In this document: positions 23,531-31,677 of the stretch, one piece after another
Position numbering within the stretch: the stretch's first letter is position 1
Layout: every line of letters starts with the position of its first letter
Assembly (NCBI GenBank): GCA_901538445.1
Contig: LR594584.1
Location: 528,572 to 592,571, forward strand
DNA: 64,000 bases
Reading direction: 5' to 3'
Source: Gemmataceae bacterium
GTDB lineage: Bacteria; Planctomycetota; Planctomycetia; Gemmatales; Gemmataceae
Position numbers and translations under genes: made by a program
Notes under the pieces: model-generated
The model's input: the letters and a program-made list of their open reading frames with translations, nothing else
The model's database searches: none
Told to the model about the DNA's origin: nothing

Positions 23531-24451
23531 ATGCGTCCGCGACACATTCCACGTGCCGGTTCCGGTTTCACGCTCATTGAACTGCTGGTCGTCATCGCCA
23601 TTATTGCGATCCTGATCGGGCTCCTGCTCCCGGCCGTCCAGAAGGTCCGCGAGGCCGCGGCCCGCGCGAAGTGCAGCAACAACCTCAAGCAACTGGGCAT
23701 CGCGGCGCACTCGTGCCACGACACCCTCGGCGTCCTGCCGCCGGCCGGCTCGCAGTCCGGAACCTGGAACGGCTCGATTGCCCGCACCGGGCCGTACCAG
23801 GGCACCGCCGGGGCGGTGTTCTACCACCTGCTCCCGTACCTCGAGCAGGGCGCGCTCTACACCGGGTCGAACAAGAGCATGTCGAACGCGGTCAACGGGA
23901 AGAACGCGTACAGCTACGTGCTCCAGGCGTTCCGGTGCCCGTCGGACCCGAGCCCGGCGGCCGGGACGGGGCTCGGCAACCCGGCCGGCCCGGACGCCTC
24001 GCACGCGGTGTCGAACTACGCGGCGAACTACCAGATCTTCGGCGAGCCGGCGACCGGCTCGTTCGAGGGCGCGGCCCGGATCCCGAACACGTTCGCGGAC
24101 GGGACGTCGAACGTCGTGATGTTCGGCGAGCGGTACGGGCAGTACGGCTCCGGGAACACCGGCGGCGGGCCGCTCGCGTCGCTGTGGGCCAACTCCGAGC
24201 CCCGGTGGTCGCCCACCATGTGCTCCTCGCGCGGCACGGCCGGGTACGTCCCCTGCCCGATCTTCCAGGCCAACCCGGTCGTCGCCAGCGCGACCAACAA
24301 CTCCGGCGGCGGCCAGGCGTTCCACTCGGGCGTGATGAACGTGTGCCTGGGCGACGCCAGCGTGCGGTCGGTCACCTCCGCCGTCTCGGCGGGGACGTGG
24401 CAGAACGCCTGCGACCCGCGCGACGGGAACGTCCTCGGCAGCGACTGGTGA
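23531..24451 (+). CDS. DUF1559 pilin-like secreted protein
   Basis: 306 residues from ATG 23531. A prepilin-type N-terminus '[18 protein letters not shown]' with Gly-Phe cleavage site, followed by the highly conserved '[18 protein letters not shown]' and 'NNLKQLGIAAHSCHD', is diagnostic of planctomycete DUF1559. The C-terminal beta domain ends with 'FHSGVMNVCLGDASVRSVT', the family hallmark. It is probably processed by a type IV prepilin peptidase and displayed or secreted. It is followed 24 bases later by a lipoprotein gene, a pairing seen three times in this window. Confidence 0.93.
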   Translation: MRPRHIPRAGSGFTLIELLVVIAIIAILIGLLLPAVQKVREAAARAKCSNNLKQLGIAAHSCHDTLGVLPPAGSQSGTWNGSIARTGPYQGTAGAVFYHLLPYLEQGALYTGSNKSMSNAVNGKNAYSYVLQAFRCPSDPSPAAGTGLGNPAGPDASHAVSNYAANYQIFGEPATGSFEGAARIPNTFADGTSNVVMFGERYGQYGSGNTGGGPLASLWANSEPRWSPTMCSSRGTAGYVPCPIFQANPVVASATNNSGGGQAFHSGVMNVCLGDASVRSVTSAVSAGTWQNACDPRDGNVLGSDW

Positions 24452-24475
24452 CCCACCCCACAGGAGGACCGACCC

Positions 24476-24922
24476 ATGACTCTGCGACGAGCCTTCGTCG
24501 CCGCCGTCCTGGCCGCTCTGCCCGTCGGGTGCGGCAACCCGACAACGGGCGGCCCGTCGGCCGAGGTGACGGGGAGCGTGACCCTGGACGGGAAGCCGCT
24601 GGCCGACGCCGAGGTGCAGTTCGTTCCCAAGGGGAACGCGGCGCTGGGCCTGCACACCGCGAAGACGGACGCGGCCGGGCGGTTCCGCATCACCCGCGAC
24701 GCGCCCAACAACCCGGTCAAGCCGGGCACGTACGCGGTTCTGGTCAGCAAGGTGAGCGGCGGCAACGACCCCTCGAAACCGGGCGGCGGCATGGACGCGC
24801 AAAAGAACGAGGTGCCCGCGGCCTACCAGGACCGGAACCGGACCCCGCTGACCGCGGAGGTCCGCGACGGGGCGACCGATTTGCCCCCGTTCGCGATCAG
24901 CCACGCAGCCCCCGCGCAGTAA
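24476..24922 (+). CDS. Lipoprotein with carboxypeptidase-regulatory-like (beta-sandwich) domain
   Basis: 148 residues. Signal peptide with lipobox 'LPVGC' (Cys19). The mature part 'VTGSVTLDGKPLADAEVQFVP...TAKTDAAGRFRITR' is the single-domain beta sandwich typical of small planctomycete lipoproteins that accompany DUF1559. It is followed by a charged tail. It has a good ribosome site (AGGAGG) and is probably co-transcribed with the pilin-like gene. Likely envelope-anchored; its binding partner is unknown. Confidence 0.85.
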   Translation: MTLRRAFVAAVLAALPVGCGNPTTGGPSAEVTGSVTLDGKPLADAEVQFVPKGNAALGLHTAKTDAAGRFRITRDAPNNPVKPGTYAVLVSKVSGGNDPSKPGGGMDAQKNEVPAAYQDRNRTPLTAEVRDGATDLPPFAISHAAPAQ

Positions 24923-24925
24923 CTC

Positions 24926-25050
24926 ATACCAAGTTCGATTGATCCGTGGATGTTCTGTAGCCGGCCTCTTTGAGGCCGGGCCTCGGGGAGTCCCAAAAGC
25001 ACCGGCCTCACAGAGGCCGGCTACAGGAATACATCAACCACTCTTGGTAT
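24926..25050. repeat. Dispersed palindromic element with 8-bp terminal inverted repeats, copy 1
   Basis: Ends ATACCAAG and CTTGGTAT are perfect inverted repeats. The interior carries TGTAGCCGGCCTC...GAGGCCGGCTACAGG. Homologous elements lie at 37042-37114 and 38531-38655. It starts three bases after the lipoprotein stop. MITE-like; no gene inside. Confidence 0.7.
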
Positions 25051-25301
25051 CAGTCCCCGGCGACCGCGAACGGCGGTCCGATGCAAGGGACGCGAACCGG
25101 AGCGTCGGCAGTGGCCCAACCCGGGGTACCGCCGACGCTGTCGTTTTTCTGCCGGGGCGGTTCTCCACCCCACTTGTGCCGCCTGGGTGCGTCACCCCGG
25201 GACCGGCAGAGGCGATTCGTAGCGGAATCAGTTGTCTGAGCCCGACCGATGGCGGATAGTAGCACCTGAGCGCGTCGCTCGGGGCCGGTCAAGGGGCTGC
25301 G

Positions 25302-25541
25302 GTGGGTACGGCGGTCACAACCTGGTACGCGGTCCTCAGCCGCGAGGAGCCGGGCAACTCCGCACGGGACGTGTTCCGCATTTCCATGAAGCGGCCCGAG
25401 GTTTTCGACCGCGAGACGTGGCTCATCGAGATCCCCGGGCAGGTCACCTACCACTCGCAACTCCACCGGGCCGAGGTCGAGGCCTACACGATGGTCAAGG
25501 CCAAGCTCACCCGCCTGGACCCGCCGGTCGCGGGGTCGTAG
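25302..25541 (+). CDS. Small hypothetical protein
   Basis: 79 residues, GTG start. Balanced composition with 'TWYAVLSREEPGNSARDVFR' and 'ETWLIEIPGQVTYHSQLHRA', which looks like a real soluble alpha/beta domain, but I recognise no family. It is convergent with the CoA-disulfide-reductase-like gene and overlaps its end by 35 bases. No clear ribosome site. It may be the planctomycete-specific type of orphan. Confidence 0.55.
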   Translation: MGTAVTTWYAVLSREEPGNSARDVFRISMKRPEVFDRETWLIEIPGQVTYHSQLHRAEVEAYTMVKAKLTRLDPPVAGS

Positions 25542-27189
25542 CGCCCGCGAACAGCCGGTACGTCTTGTACCCGCCGCCGACGTTCGCCGCCCGGAACCCG
25601 GCGTGCCGCAGGATCCGCGTCGCGACGTACCCCCGCTGCCCGACCTGGCAGTACGCGGCGATCTCGCGGTCGCGGGGGAGCTCGCCGAGCCGCGCCCGCA
25701 GGTCGTCCACCGGCACGTTGACCGCACCGGGGATGTGGCCCGCGGCGAACTCCTGCGGGGTGCGGACGTCGAGCAGGAACGGACGGTCCGCGTCGGGCGC
25801 CGCGAGCACGACCTCGACATCGACCTGCGGGTGGTCGCCGCGGAGCAGCCCGCCCGCGACGAACCCGGCCATGTTCACCGGGTCCTTCGCCGAGCCGTAC
25901 TGCGGGGCGTAGCACAGTTCCATCTCTTCCAGGTCGTAGACCGTCATGCCGGCCTGGATCGCGACCGCGATCACGTCGATCCGCTTGTCCACGCCGGCCC
26001 CGCCGACGCCCTGTGCGCCGAGGATCGCGCCGGACGCCGGATCGAACAGCACCTTGAGCGCCATCGCCTCCGCACCGGGGTAGTACCCCGCGTGGTGGGC
26101 CGGGTGGACGTACACCTTTCGGAACGGCCGGTTCGCCCGCCGCAGGGCCTTCTCCGACGCACCGGTGATCGCCGCCGTGCGGTCGAAGAACCCGACGATC
26201 GCCGTGCCCTGCGTGCCGCGGTACGTCGCGCGACGGCCGAGCGCGTTGTCGGCGGCGATCCGCCCCTGGCGGTTCGCGGGGCCGGCCAGCGGCACCTGAG
26301 TCGCCTCACCGGAGACGACGTCCACGACCTCGATCGCGTCGCCGACCGCGTACACGTCCGGGTCGCTCGTCTGGAGGAACTCGTTCACGCGGATGCCGCC
26401 ACGGGGACCAACCTCCAGGCCGGCCGCGACCGCGAGGTCGCTCTCGGGCCGCACGCCGGCCCCGACGGCGACCAGTTGGGCCGGGAGTTGCCGCCCGTCC
26501 CGGAGCGTCACGACCAGCCCGTCGGCGGTCGCCTCGACGCGCGCCGCGGACTGGCCGAGGACGAGCGCCACGCCCTTCTCGACGAGCTTCTCGGCGATCG
26601 GCGTCGTCATCTCCGGATCGAACGGGGTCAACACCTGGTTGTTCCGCTCGACGACGGAGACGGCGACGCCGCGGCGGACGAGGTTCTCGGCCAGTTCGAT
26701 GTTGATGAACCCGCCGCCGAGCAGCACGGCCCGCTTCGCCCCCGCGTCCACAGTCGCCTTGATGCGGTCCACGTCCTGGAGGTTCCGCAGGGTGAACACG
26801 CCCGGCAGCTCGATGCCCGGAACCGCGGGCCGCACGGGGGCCGCACCGGGCGCGAGGATCAGCTTGTCGTAGGGCTCGTCGTACGCGCGGCCGGTCGCCA
26901 GGTCGCGGACCCGCACCCGCTTCGCCGCGCGGTCGATGGCCTCCACGGTCGTCCGGGTCCGCACGTCGAGGTTGAACCGGGCGCGGAGCTTCTCGGGGGT
27001 GGTCACCAGGAGCTTCTCGCGGGGCGCGATCTCGCCGCCGACGTAGTACGGCAGGCCGCAGTTGGCGAACGACACGTCCGGGCCGCGCTCGAACACCACG
27101 ATCTCGGCGTCCTCCGCGATTCGGCGGGCGCGGGCCGCGGCCGACGCGCCGCCGGCCACGCCGCCGACGATCACGAGTTTCACAGTCAT
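25507..27189 (-). CDS. CoA-disulfide-reductase-like FAD enzyme fused to a rhodanese domain
   Basis: 560 residues. 'VIVGGVAGGASAAARARR' is the FAD dinucleotide motif and 'SFANCGLPYYVGG' carries the redox Cys44 of the CoA-disulfide reductase/NADH oxidase class. 'VLLGGGFINIELAENL' is the NAD(P)H motif, 'VYAVGDAIEV' the second FAD motif. Residues ~455-560 are a rhodanese with active Cys514 in 'YCQVGQRG'. Such fusions (CoADR-RHD) reduce polysulfide or CoA-persulfide. ATG 27189 was preferred over TTG 27195 because GGAG is six bases before it. It is the last gene of a three-gene sulfur operon. Confidence 0.92.
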   Translation of the reverse strand: MTVKLVIVGGVAGGASAAARARRIAEDAEIVVFERGPDVSFANCGLPYYVGGEIAPREKLLVTTPEKLRARFNLDVRTRTTVEAIDRAAKRVRVRDLATGRAYDEPYDKLILAPGAAPVRPAVPGIELPGVFTLRNLQDVDRIKATVDAGAKRAVLLGGGFINIELAENLVRRGVAVSVVERNNQVLTPFDPEMTTPIAEKLVEKGVALVLGQSAARVEATADGLVVTLRDGRQLPAQLVAVGAGVRPESDLAVAAGLEVGPRGGIRVNEFLQTSDPDVYAVGDAIEVVDVVSGEATQVPLAGPANRQGRIAADNALGRRATYRGTQGTAIVGFFDRTAAITGASEKALRRANRPFRKVYVHPAHHAGYYPGAEAMALKVLFDPASGAILGAQGVGGAGVDKRIDVIAVAIQAGMTVYDLEEMELCYAPQYGSAKDPVNMAGFVAGGLLRGDHPQVDVEVVLAAPDADRPFLLDVRTPQEFAAGHIPGAVNVPVDDLRARLGELPRDREIAAYCQVGQRGYVATRILRHAGFRAANVGGGYKTYRLFAGATTPRPAGPGG

Positions 27190-27213
27190 GGGCAACTCCG
27201 TTCGAGGGGTGGA

Positions 27214-27765
27214 TCAGCGGGCGCAGGTCGCGGCCGGCGTCACGCGGTTCCAGGGCATCCGGGCGAGCAGCAGCGCCATCCCGCAGGTGTCGGTGACGCC
27301 GGCGAACACGAGCCCTGCCCCGACGAACGCCGCGAGGCCGAGGAACGCGGGATCGACGAACGCGCCGAGCGCCGACCCGAGCACGACGAGCGACCCGGCC
27401 GCGATCCGCACCTGCCGCTCGAGCGAGACCGCCTTCTTGCCGCGGACGACCGGCAGCCCGGCCTCGACGCACGCGAGCGTCCCGCCCTCCACGTTCACCA
27501 CGTTCGCGACGCCGGCGGCCAGCAGTTTCTCGCACGCCTGCTTGCCGCGGCTACCGGACCGGCACACGACGTACAGCGGGCTGGCGCTGCCGGCGCGGTC
27601 CCGGGCGACCGCGGCCGGGTCGAGCTGGTCGAGCGGCACGTTCCGCGCGCCGGCGACGTGGACCTCCCGGAACTCGGCCGGGGTGCGGACGTCGAGCAAC
27701 TCGACCGCTTCGCCGCGGCCGCGGGCGTCCGCGAGGGCACGGGGCGGGGCAACGGGAACGGACAT
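27214..27765 (-). CDS. Membrane-associated rhodanese (DUF2892-like tail)
   Basis: 183 residues from ATG 27765, with AAGGAG upstream. A rhodanese domain (residues 10-110, 'ELLDVRTPAEFREVHVAGA' and active Cys68 in 'CRSGSRG') is followed by two hydrophobic segments ('IAAGSLVVLGSALGAF', 'FVGAGLVFAGVTDTCGMALLL'), the DUF2892 membrane tail. Moves sulfane sulfur at the membrane. It lies 24 bases upstream of the CoA-disulfide-reductase-like gene and is downstream of an ArsR regulator whose operator-like palindrome lies in front. Confidence 0.9.
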   Translation of the reverse strand: MSVPVAPPRALADARGRGEAVELLDVRTPAEFREVHVAGARNVPLDQLDPAAVARDRAGSASPLYVVCRSGSRGKQACEKLLAAGVANVVNVEGGTLACVEAGLPVVRGKKAVSLERQVRIAAGSLVVLGSALGAFVDPAFLGLAAFVGAGLVFAGVTDTCGMALLLARMPWNRVTPAATCAR

Positions 27766-27798
27766 GACGGACTCCTTGTCGGGTGGGGCGGGACAAAT

Positions 27799-27827
27799 CG
27801 AAATGTCGCTACTATACGACATTTTCG
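27799..27827 (-). promoter_or_regulatory. Operator-like palindrome in front of the rhodanese gene
   Basis: CGAAATGTCG (27799-27808) and CGACATTTTCG (27817-27827) are inverted around an 8-base centre that contains TATAGTA, the likely -10. The half-site ATGTCG recurs at the ArsR promoter (28185-28196), so this is probably the ArsR-type repressor site. Confidence 0.6.
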
Positions 27828-27837
27828 GGACGAACAA

Positions 27838-28155
27838 TCACCCGCCGAAGCGGGCCTCGACGCACCGCATCAGGTCGGCCAGGTGCGGTTCGGCGACCTG
27901 GTAGTACGCCCGGCGGCCGTCCTTCTCGCTGGTCAGGAACCCGCACCGCTGCATGAGCCGCAGGTGCTCGGACGCCATGTGGCTGGCGATGCCGCACGCC
28001 TCGGCCAGTTCGCCGACCGTGTACCGGCCGCGGAGGAGCATCTGCACCATCCGCAGGCGGTGCGGGTGCGCGAGCGTCTTCAGGCACTCGGCCGCCTGCT
28101 CGAGCGCCCGCAGGTCGGTGAGTGCGGGCGATGCCGATTTCGCCTTGGTCGCCAC
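27838..28155 (-). CDS. ArsR-family transcriptional repressor
   Basis: 105 residues, GTG start at 28155 with GGAGG five bases upstream. Winged helix: 'CLKTLAHPHRLRMVQML', 'YTVGELAEACGIASHMASEHLRLM' recognition helices, and 'EKDGRRAYYQVAEP' wing. Cysteines at 24, 54, 71 and 98 could sense oxidant, persulfide or metal; the classic arsenic ELCVCDL box is absent. Context with rhodaneses and a CoA-disulfide-reductase-like enzyme suggests a sulfide/persulfide sensor of the BigR/SqrR kind in function, though their exact cysteine positions are not conserved. Autoregulation is likely from the promoter palindrome. Confidence 0.9.
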   Translation of the reverse strand: MATKAKSASPALTDLRALEQAAECLKTLAHPHRLRMVQMLLRGRYTVGELAEACGIASHMASEHLRLMQRCGFLTSEKDGRRAYYQVAEPHLADLMRCVEARFGG

Positions 28156-28173
28156 GGTGGCCTCCTCACCACC

Positions 28174-28201
28174 AATATATCGCAATGTTCCGACATGTCA
28201 A
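28174..28201 (-). promoter_or_regulatory. Sigma-70 promoter with internal ArsR half-site
   Basis: On the minus strand TTGACA (28201-28196) and TATATT (28179-28174) are 16 bases apart, a near-perfect promoter about 20 bases before the GTG. Between them lies ATGTCGGAACAT, sharing ATGTCG with the operator at 27799-27827. Confidence 0.7.
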
Positions 28202-28218
28202 GTATTCGCCAGGGTCCG

Positions 28219-29202
28219 CTACTTCTTCTGCCAGGTGTCGGCCTTCTCCAGCACCGACTTCGGGCCGTCGCCGTCGAGCCACGCCCTCGCGGCCGCGTCG
28301 TCGCGGAGGTAGGCGTCCCAGAACGCGGTGCTGAGCGCCAGGATCACCTTGTGGTGGTTCGGGTTCCGCTTCTCGCGCTCGCCCGGCAGGGCGCGTTCCG
28401 TGAACGCCGAGTGCTCGGCGTTGTCGAGCACCAACTCGTACTTGCTCCCCGGGGGCAGCGCCGGGAACACCGCGAGCCGCGACTTCAGGTCGATGTCCCG
28501 GATCGGCGACGTGTCCTTGGTCCCGGTCATGAGCAGCCACGGCACCTTCACCTCGCCGAACGCCTTCTTCGGGTCGCCGGCGGCCGGCGCGCTCGGGCTG
28601 AACGCGACCGCGGCTTTGATGCGCGGGTCGGTGAACAGCGCACTCCCGCCCGGGAACGTCTGCCCGCTCACGGCCTGGGTGGTGACCGCGCCGAAAGAGT
28701 GCCCGGACATGCCGACGCGCGACAGGTCGAGGCGGCCGCTCAGCGCGTGGCCGGTTTCCTTGTTCCACGCCTCGAGTTGACCGAGGACCGCGGGCACGTC
28801 CTTGACCCGCAGCGCGAAGTTCTCGGCCGACGCGGCCTTCTGCATCGCCGGCATCACGTCCTTGAGCGCCTTGCCCTTCCACACCGAGGTGTCGCTGCCG
28901 GGGTGCTGGAGGAACACGACGGCGTACCCGTGCCCGGCCCAGTGCTTGCCCATGAACCCGTTCATCTCGCGGGAGCCGCCGAGCCCGTGGCTGAACAGCA
29001 CGACCTTCGCGGCCGTCTTGTCGGCCGGCAGGAACACGCGGACGGGGATCTCGCGGTCGCGGGCCTTGTCCTTCACAACGGTGTCGATCGGCTCGGGGAG
29101 CGCGCCCTTCGGAGCGGCGAGCGGGTCGTACGCGGCGGGTTGCGCCGCGAGGGCGCACGGGACAACGAGCAGGGCCAGCAGGCCGGTGGCGCGCGTGGGC
29201 AT
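28219..29202 (-). CDS. Exported alpha/beta-hydrolase
   Basis: 327 residues. A signal peptide ('GLLALLVVPCALAAQ') is followed by an alpha/beta-hydrolase fold of the dienelactone-hydrolase/PAF-acetylhydrolase-like type: oxyanion 'LFSHGLGGSREM', nucleophile Ser169 in 'GMSGHSFG', and a late His in 'LDNAEHSAF'. Its likely substrates are small esters or lipids outside the cytoplasm; not specific. It is not coupled to its neighbours (63 bases from the ArsR gene on the same strand, 86 bases from the VOC gene). Confidence 0.84.
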   Translation of the reverse strand: MPTRATGLLALLVVPCALAAQPAAYDPLAAPKGALPEPIDTVVKDKARDREIPVRVFLPADKTAAKVVLFSHGLGGSREMNGFMGKHWAGHGYAVVFLQHPGSDTSVWKGKALKDVMPAMQKAASAENFALRVKDVPAVLGQLEAWNKETGHALSGRLDLSRVGMSGHSFGAVTTQAVSGQTFPGGSALFTDPRIKAAVAFSPSAPAAGDPKKAFGEVKVPWLLMTGTKDTSPIRDIDLKSRLAVFPALPPGSKYELVLDNAEHSAFTERALPGEREKRNPNHHKVILALSTAFWDAYLRDDAAARAWLDGDGPKSVLEKADTWQKK

Positions 29203-29288
29203 GTGCGAATTCCGGGGGGACCGAGGTGCGGCTTCGCACGGGACAACCCGCCGCGGCCGGACCGGTTACAGGATTCGGTCCGCGGCCG

Positions 29289-29675
29289 CTACTCCTCGTA
29301 CAGTTCCAGGGGCAGGCCGTCGGGGTCGGCGAAGAACGTGAACCGCTTCCCGGTGTACTCGTCCACGCGGACGGGCTCGACCGCAACACCCATTGCCCCC
29401 AACTCTGCGGCGGCCGCCGCGATGTCGGGCACCCGGAACGCGAGGTGCCGCAGCCCGCACGCCTCGGGGTAACTCGGCCGCTTCGGCGGGTCCGGGAAGC
29501 TGAACAACTCGACCTGGGTGCCGTCGGGGAGCCGCAGGTCGAGCTTGTACGAACCGCGGGCCGCCCGGTGGACCTCGGACACCACTTCGAGGCCGAGGAC
29601 CGCGGTGTAGAACCGCTTCGAGCGCTCGTAGTCGGAGCAGATGACCGCAACGTGGTGCGTGCCGAGGATGTTCAT
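29289..29675 (-). CDS. yaeR: VOC-family metalloprotein, YaeR/GloA2-like
   Basis: 128 residues. It matches the E. coli YaeR pattern closely: 'HHVAVICSDYERSKRFYTAVLG', 'SEVHRAARGSYKLDL', 'QVELFSFPDPPKRPSYPEACGLRHLAF' and 'DEYTGKRFTFFADPDGLPLELYE'. Metal ligands are expected at the early His, the central 'EL', the 'LRHLAF' His and the final Glu. Members are glyoxalase-fold metal enzymes of uncertain substrate. Convergent or divergent neighbours share no obvious function. Confidence 0.9.
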   Translation of the reverse strand: MNILGTHHVAVICSDYERSKRFYTAVLGLEVVSEVHRAARGSYKLDLRLPDGTQVELFSFPDPPKRPSYPEACGLRHLAFRVPDIAAAAAELGAMGVAVEPVRVDEYTGKRFTFFADPDGLPLELYEE

Positions 29676-29799
29676 GGCGTCTCGCGGGAGTGGGGACCGT
29701 GCGGCCGGCCCGGGGTGCGAACCGCGTACCGGGGCATGCGCCCGAGCGAAACCATACACCAACACGTGCCCTGCTTGTCGCAATTTCAGGAGCCCGCCG

Positions 29800-31608
29800 G
29801 TGCCTGCCGTCGTCAACGCCGCCGCGTACCAGTTCGCCGCCCTCGACAACCTGAAGGCGCTGCGCGAGCGGCTCGTCGCCGCGTGCCGCGAGTGGGGGCT
29901 GAAGGGGACCGTCCTGGTCAGCACCGAGGGGGTAAACCTGTTCGTCGCGGGCGGGGCCGCGGAGGTGGACCGGCTCCTCGCCTTGTTGCGGGGCGTGCCC
30001 GGCCTGGAGGGGCTCACGGCGAAGGTGAGCGAGAGCCGCGAGCAGCCGTTCTCGCGGATGCTGGTGAAGATCAAGAAGGAGATCATCGCGTTCGGCGTGC
30101 CCGGGATCGACCCGGTCGGCCGCCCGGCCCCGCGGATCACGCCGCGGGAATTGAAGCGGTGGCTCGACGAGGGCCGCCCGGTCACGCTGCTCGACACGCG
30201 GAACGACTTCGAGGTCGGGCTGGGCACGTTCCGCGGTGCGGTGCCCATCGGCATCGAGCACTTCCGCGACTTCCCCGCAGCGGCCGACCGGCTCCCCGTG
30301 CCCGACCCCGCGGTCCCGGTCGTCACGTTCTGCACCGGCGGCATCCGGTGCGAGAAGGCGGCCCCGTACCTGATCGGCCGCGGGTTCGCGAACGTGTTCC
30401 AGCTCGACGGCGGCATCCTGAAGTACTTCGAGGAGTGCGGCGGCGCGCACTTCGACGGCGAGTGCTTCGTGTTCGACAAGCGGGTCGGGCTCGCGGCGGG
30501 GCTCGACGAGTCGGGCCACGGCCTGTGCTTCGCGTGCCAGAGCGTGCTGACGCCCGAGGAAGCTGCCGACCCGCGGACCGTCGAGGGCGTGTCGTGCCCG
30601 CGGTGCTTCCGCTCGCCGGACGAGGAGCGGGCTCGGGCGCTCGCCCTGCACCGAACGAAGCTACTCGGGGTCACGACGCCGCTCCCAGGAAGCACGCCGC
30701 GGGACAACTACCGGCCCGTGCGCGTGGCCGCGCGGCACGCCGGCCTCACGGTCGCGGAGTTCTTTTGCGACGTGTTCCCGCACATCCCCGCGGAAGAGTG
30801 GCTCGCACAGATCGCGGCCGGCAACGTCGTGGACGCCACCCACCGGCCCGCGAGCGCGGCGCACCGGGTCGCGGCCGGCGAGACGTACTTCACGGTGGAG
30901 CGCGAGCAGGTCGAGCCCGACGTGAACGGGGCGGTCGAGATCCTGCACGAGGACGACGCGCTGATCGTGGTGAACAAGCCGGCCCCGCTGCCGATGCACC
31001 CGAGCGGCCGGTTCCACCGCAACACGCTCCAGTGGTTCCTCCGCGAGGCGTACGCGCCGCAGATGCCGCGGCCGGCGCACCGGCTCGACGCGAACACGTC
31101 GGGCGTCGCCGTGTTCACCCGCACGGCCGCGATCGCGCGCCTCGTGCAACCGCAGTTCGAGCGGGGCGAGGTGCGCAAGGAGTACCTCGCGCGCGTGACC
31201 GGCCACCCGCCCGAAAACGTGTTCCGGTGCGACGCGCCGATCGCCGCGACCGCGGGCCACCTCGGCGCGCGGGTGATCGACGCGGCGGGCGCGGCCGCCG
31301 CCACGGAGTTCGAGGTGGTCGCGCGCTACCGCGACGGCACGGCATTGCTCCGCGTGACGCCGCTCACGGGCCGCACGAACCAGATCCGGGTTCACCTGTG
31401 GCACCTCGGCTTCACGATCGTCGGCGACCCGATGTACCGGGCCGGCGGGCACCTCGGCGACGTGCAGACGCTCGGGGTCGGCGAGTCGCCGATGAACCTG
31501 CACGCCCGGCGGCTGACGTTCGCGCACCCGCTCGACGGCCGCCCGGTGGCATACGAGGCCCCGCTGCCCGCGTGGGCGGAGGAACCCGCGGCCCGCGACC
31601 GTGTTTGA
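29800..31608 (+). CDS. Fusion of TrhO (tRNA 5-hydroxyuridine synthase, rhodanese) and RluA-type pseudouridine synthase
   Basis: 602 residues, GTG 29800 with CAGGAG upstream. Residues 1-290 are TrhO/YceA: an N-terminal acylphosphatase-like domain, then rhodanese with Cys178 in 'TFCTGGIRCEKAAPYL', and the C-terminal Cys-rich 'GLCFACQSVLTPEE'-'VSCPRCF' segment. TrhO makes 5-hydroxyuridine at U34 of tRNAs. Residues ~330-602 are an RluA/RluC/RluD-like synthase: an S4-like start, 'DDALIVVNKPAPLPMHPSG', catalytic Asp430 in 'HRLDANTSG', and 'LTGRTNQIRVHLWHLG'. Two RNA-modification activities in one chain suggest coupled action on tRNA or rRNA. Confidence 0.9.
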   Translation: MPAVVNAAAYQFAALDNLKALRERLVAACREWGLKGTVLVSTEGVNLFVAGGAAEVDRLLALLRGVPGLEGLTAKVSESREQPFSRMLVKIKKEIIAFGVPGIDPVGRPAPRITPRELKRWLDEGRPVTLLDTRNDFEVGLGTFRGAVPIGIEHFRDFPAAADRLPVPDPAVPVVTFCTGGIRCEKAAPYLIGRGFANVFQLDGGILKYFEECGGAHFDGECFVFDKRVGLAAGLDESGHGLCFACQSVLTPEEAADPRTVEGVSCPRCFRSPDEERARALALHRTKLLGVTTPLPGSTPRDNYRPVRVAARHAGLTVAEFFCDVFPHIPAEEWLAQIAAGNVVDATHRPASAAHRVAAGETYFTVEREQVEPDVNGAVEILHEDDALIVVNKPAPLPMHPSGRFHRNTLQWFLREAYAPQMPRPAHRLDANTSGVAVFTRTAAIARLVQPQFERGEVRKEYLARVTGHPPENVFRCDAPIAATAGHLGARVIDAAGAAAATEFEVVARYRDGTALLRVTPLTGRTNQIRVHLWHLGFTIVGDPMYRAGGHLGDVQTLGVGESPMNLHARRLTFAHPLDGRPVAYEAPLPAWAEEPAARDRV

Positions 31609-31677
31609 GAATGCGTGACCGCCGCCCCGGTTCCGGGTAATCTGGGGGTCGCACCATTCTCCCCGCGGAGGCCGACC

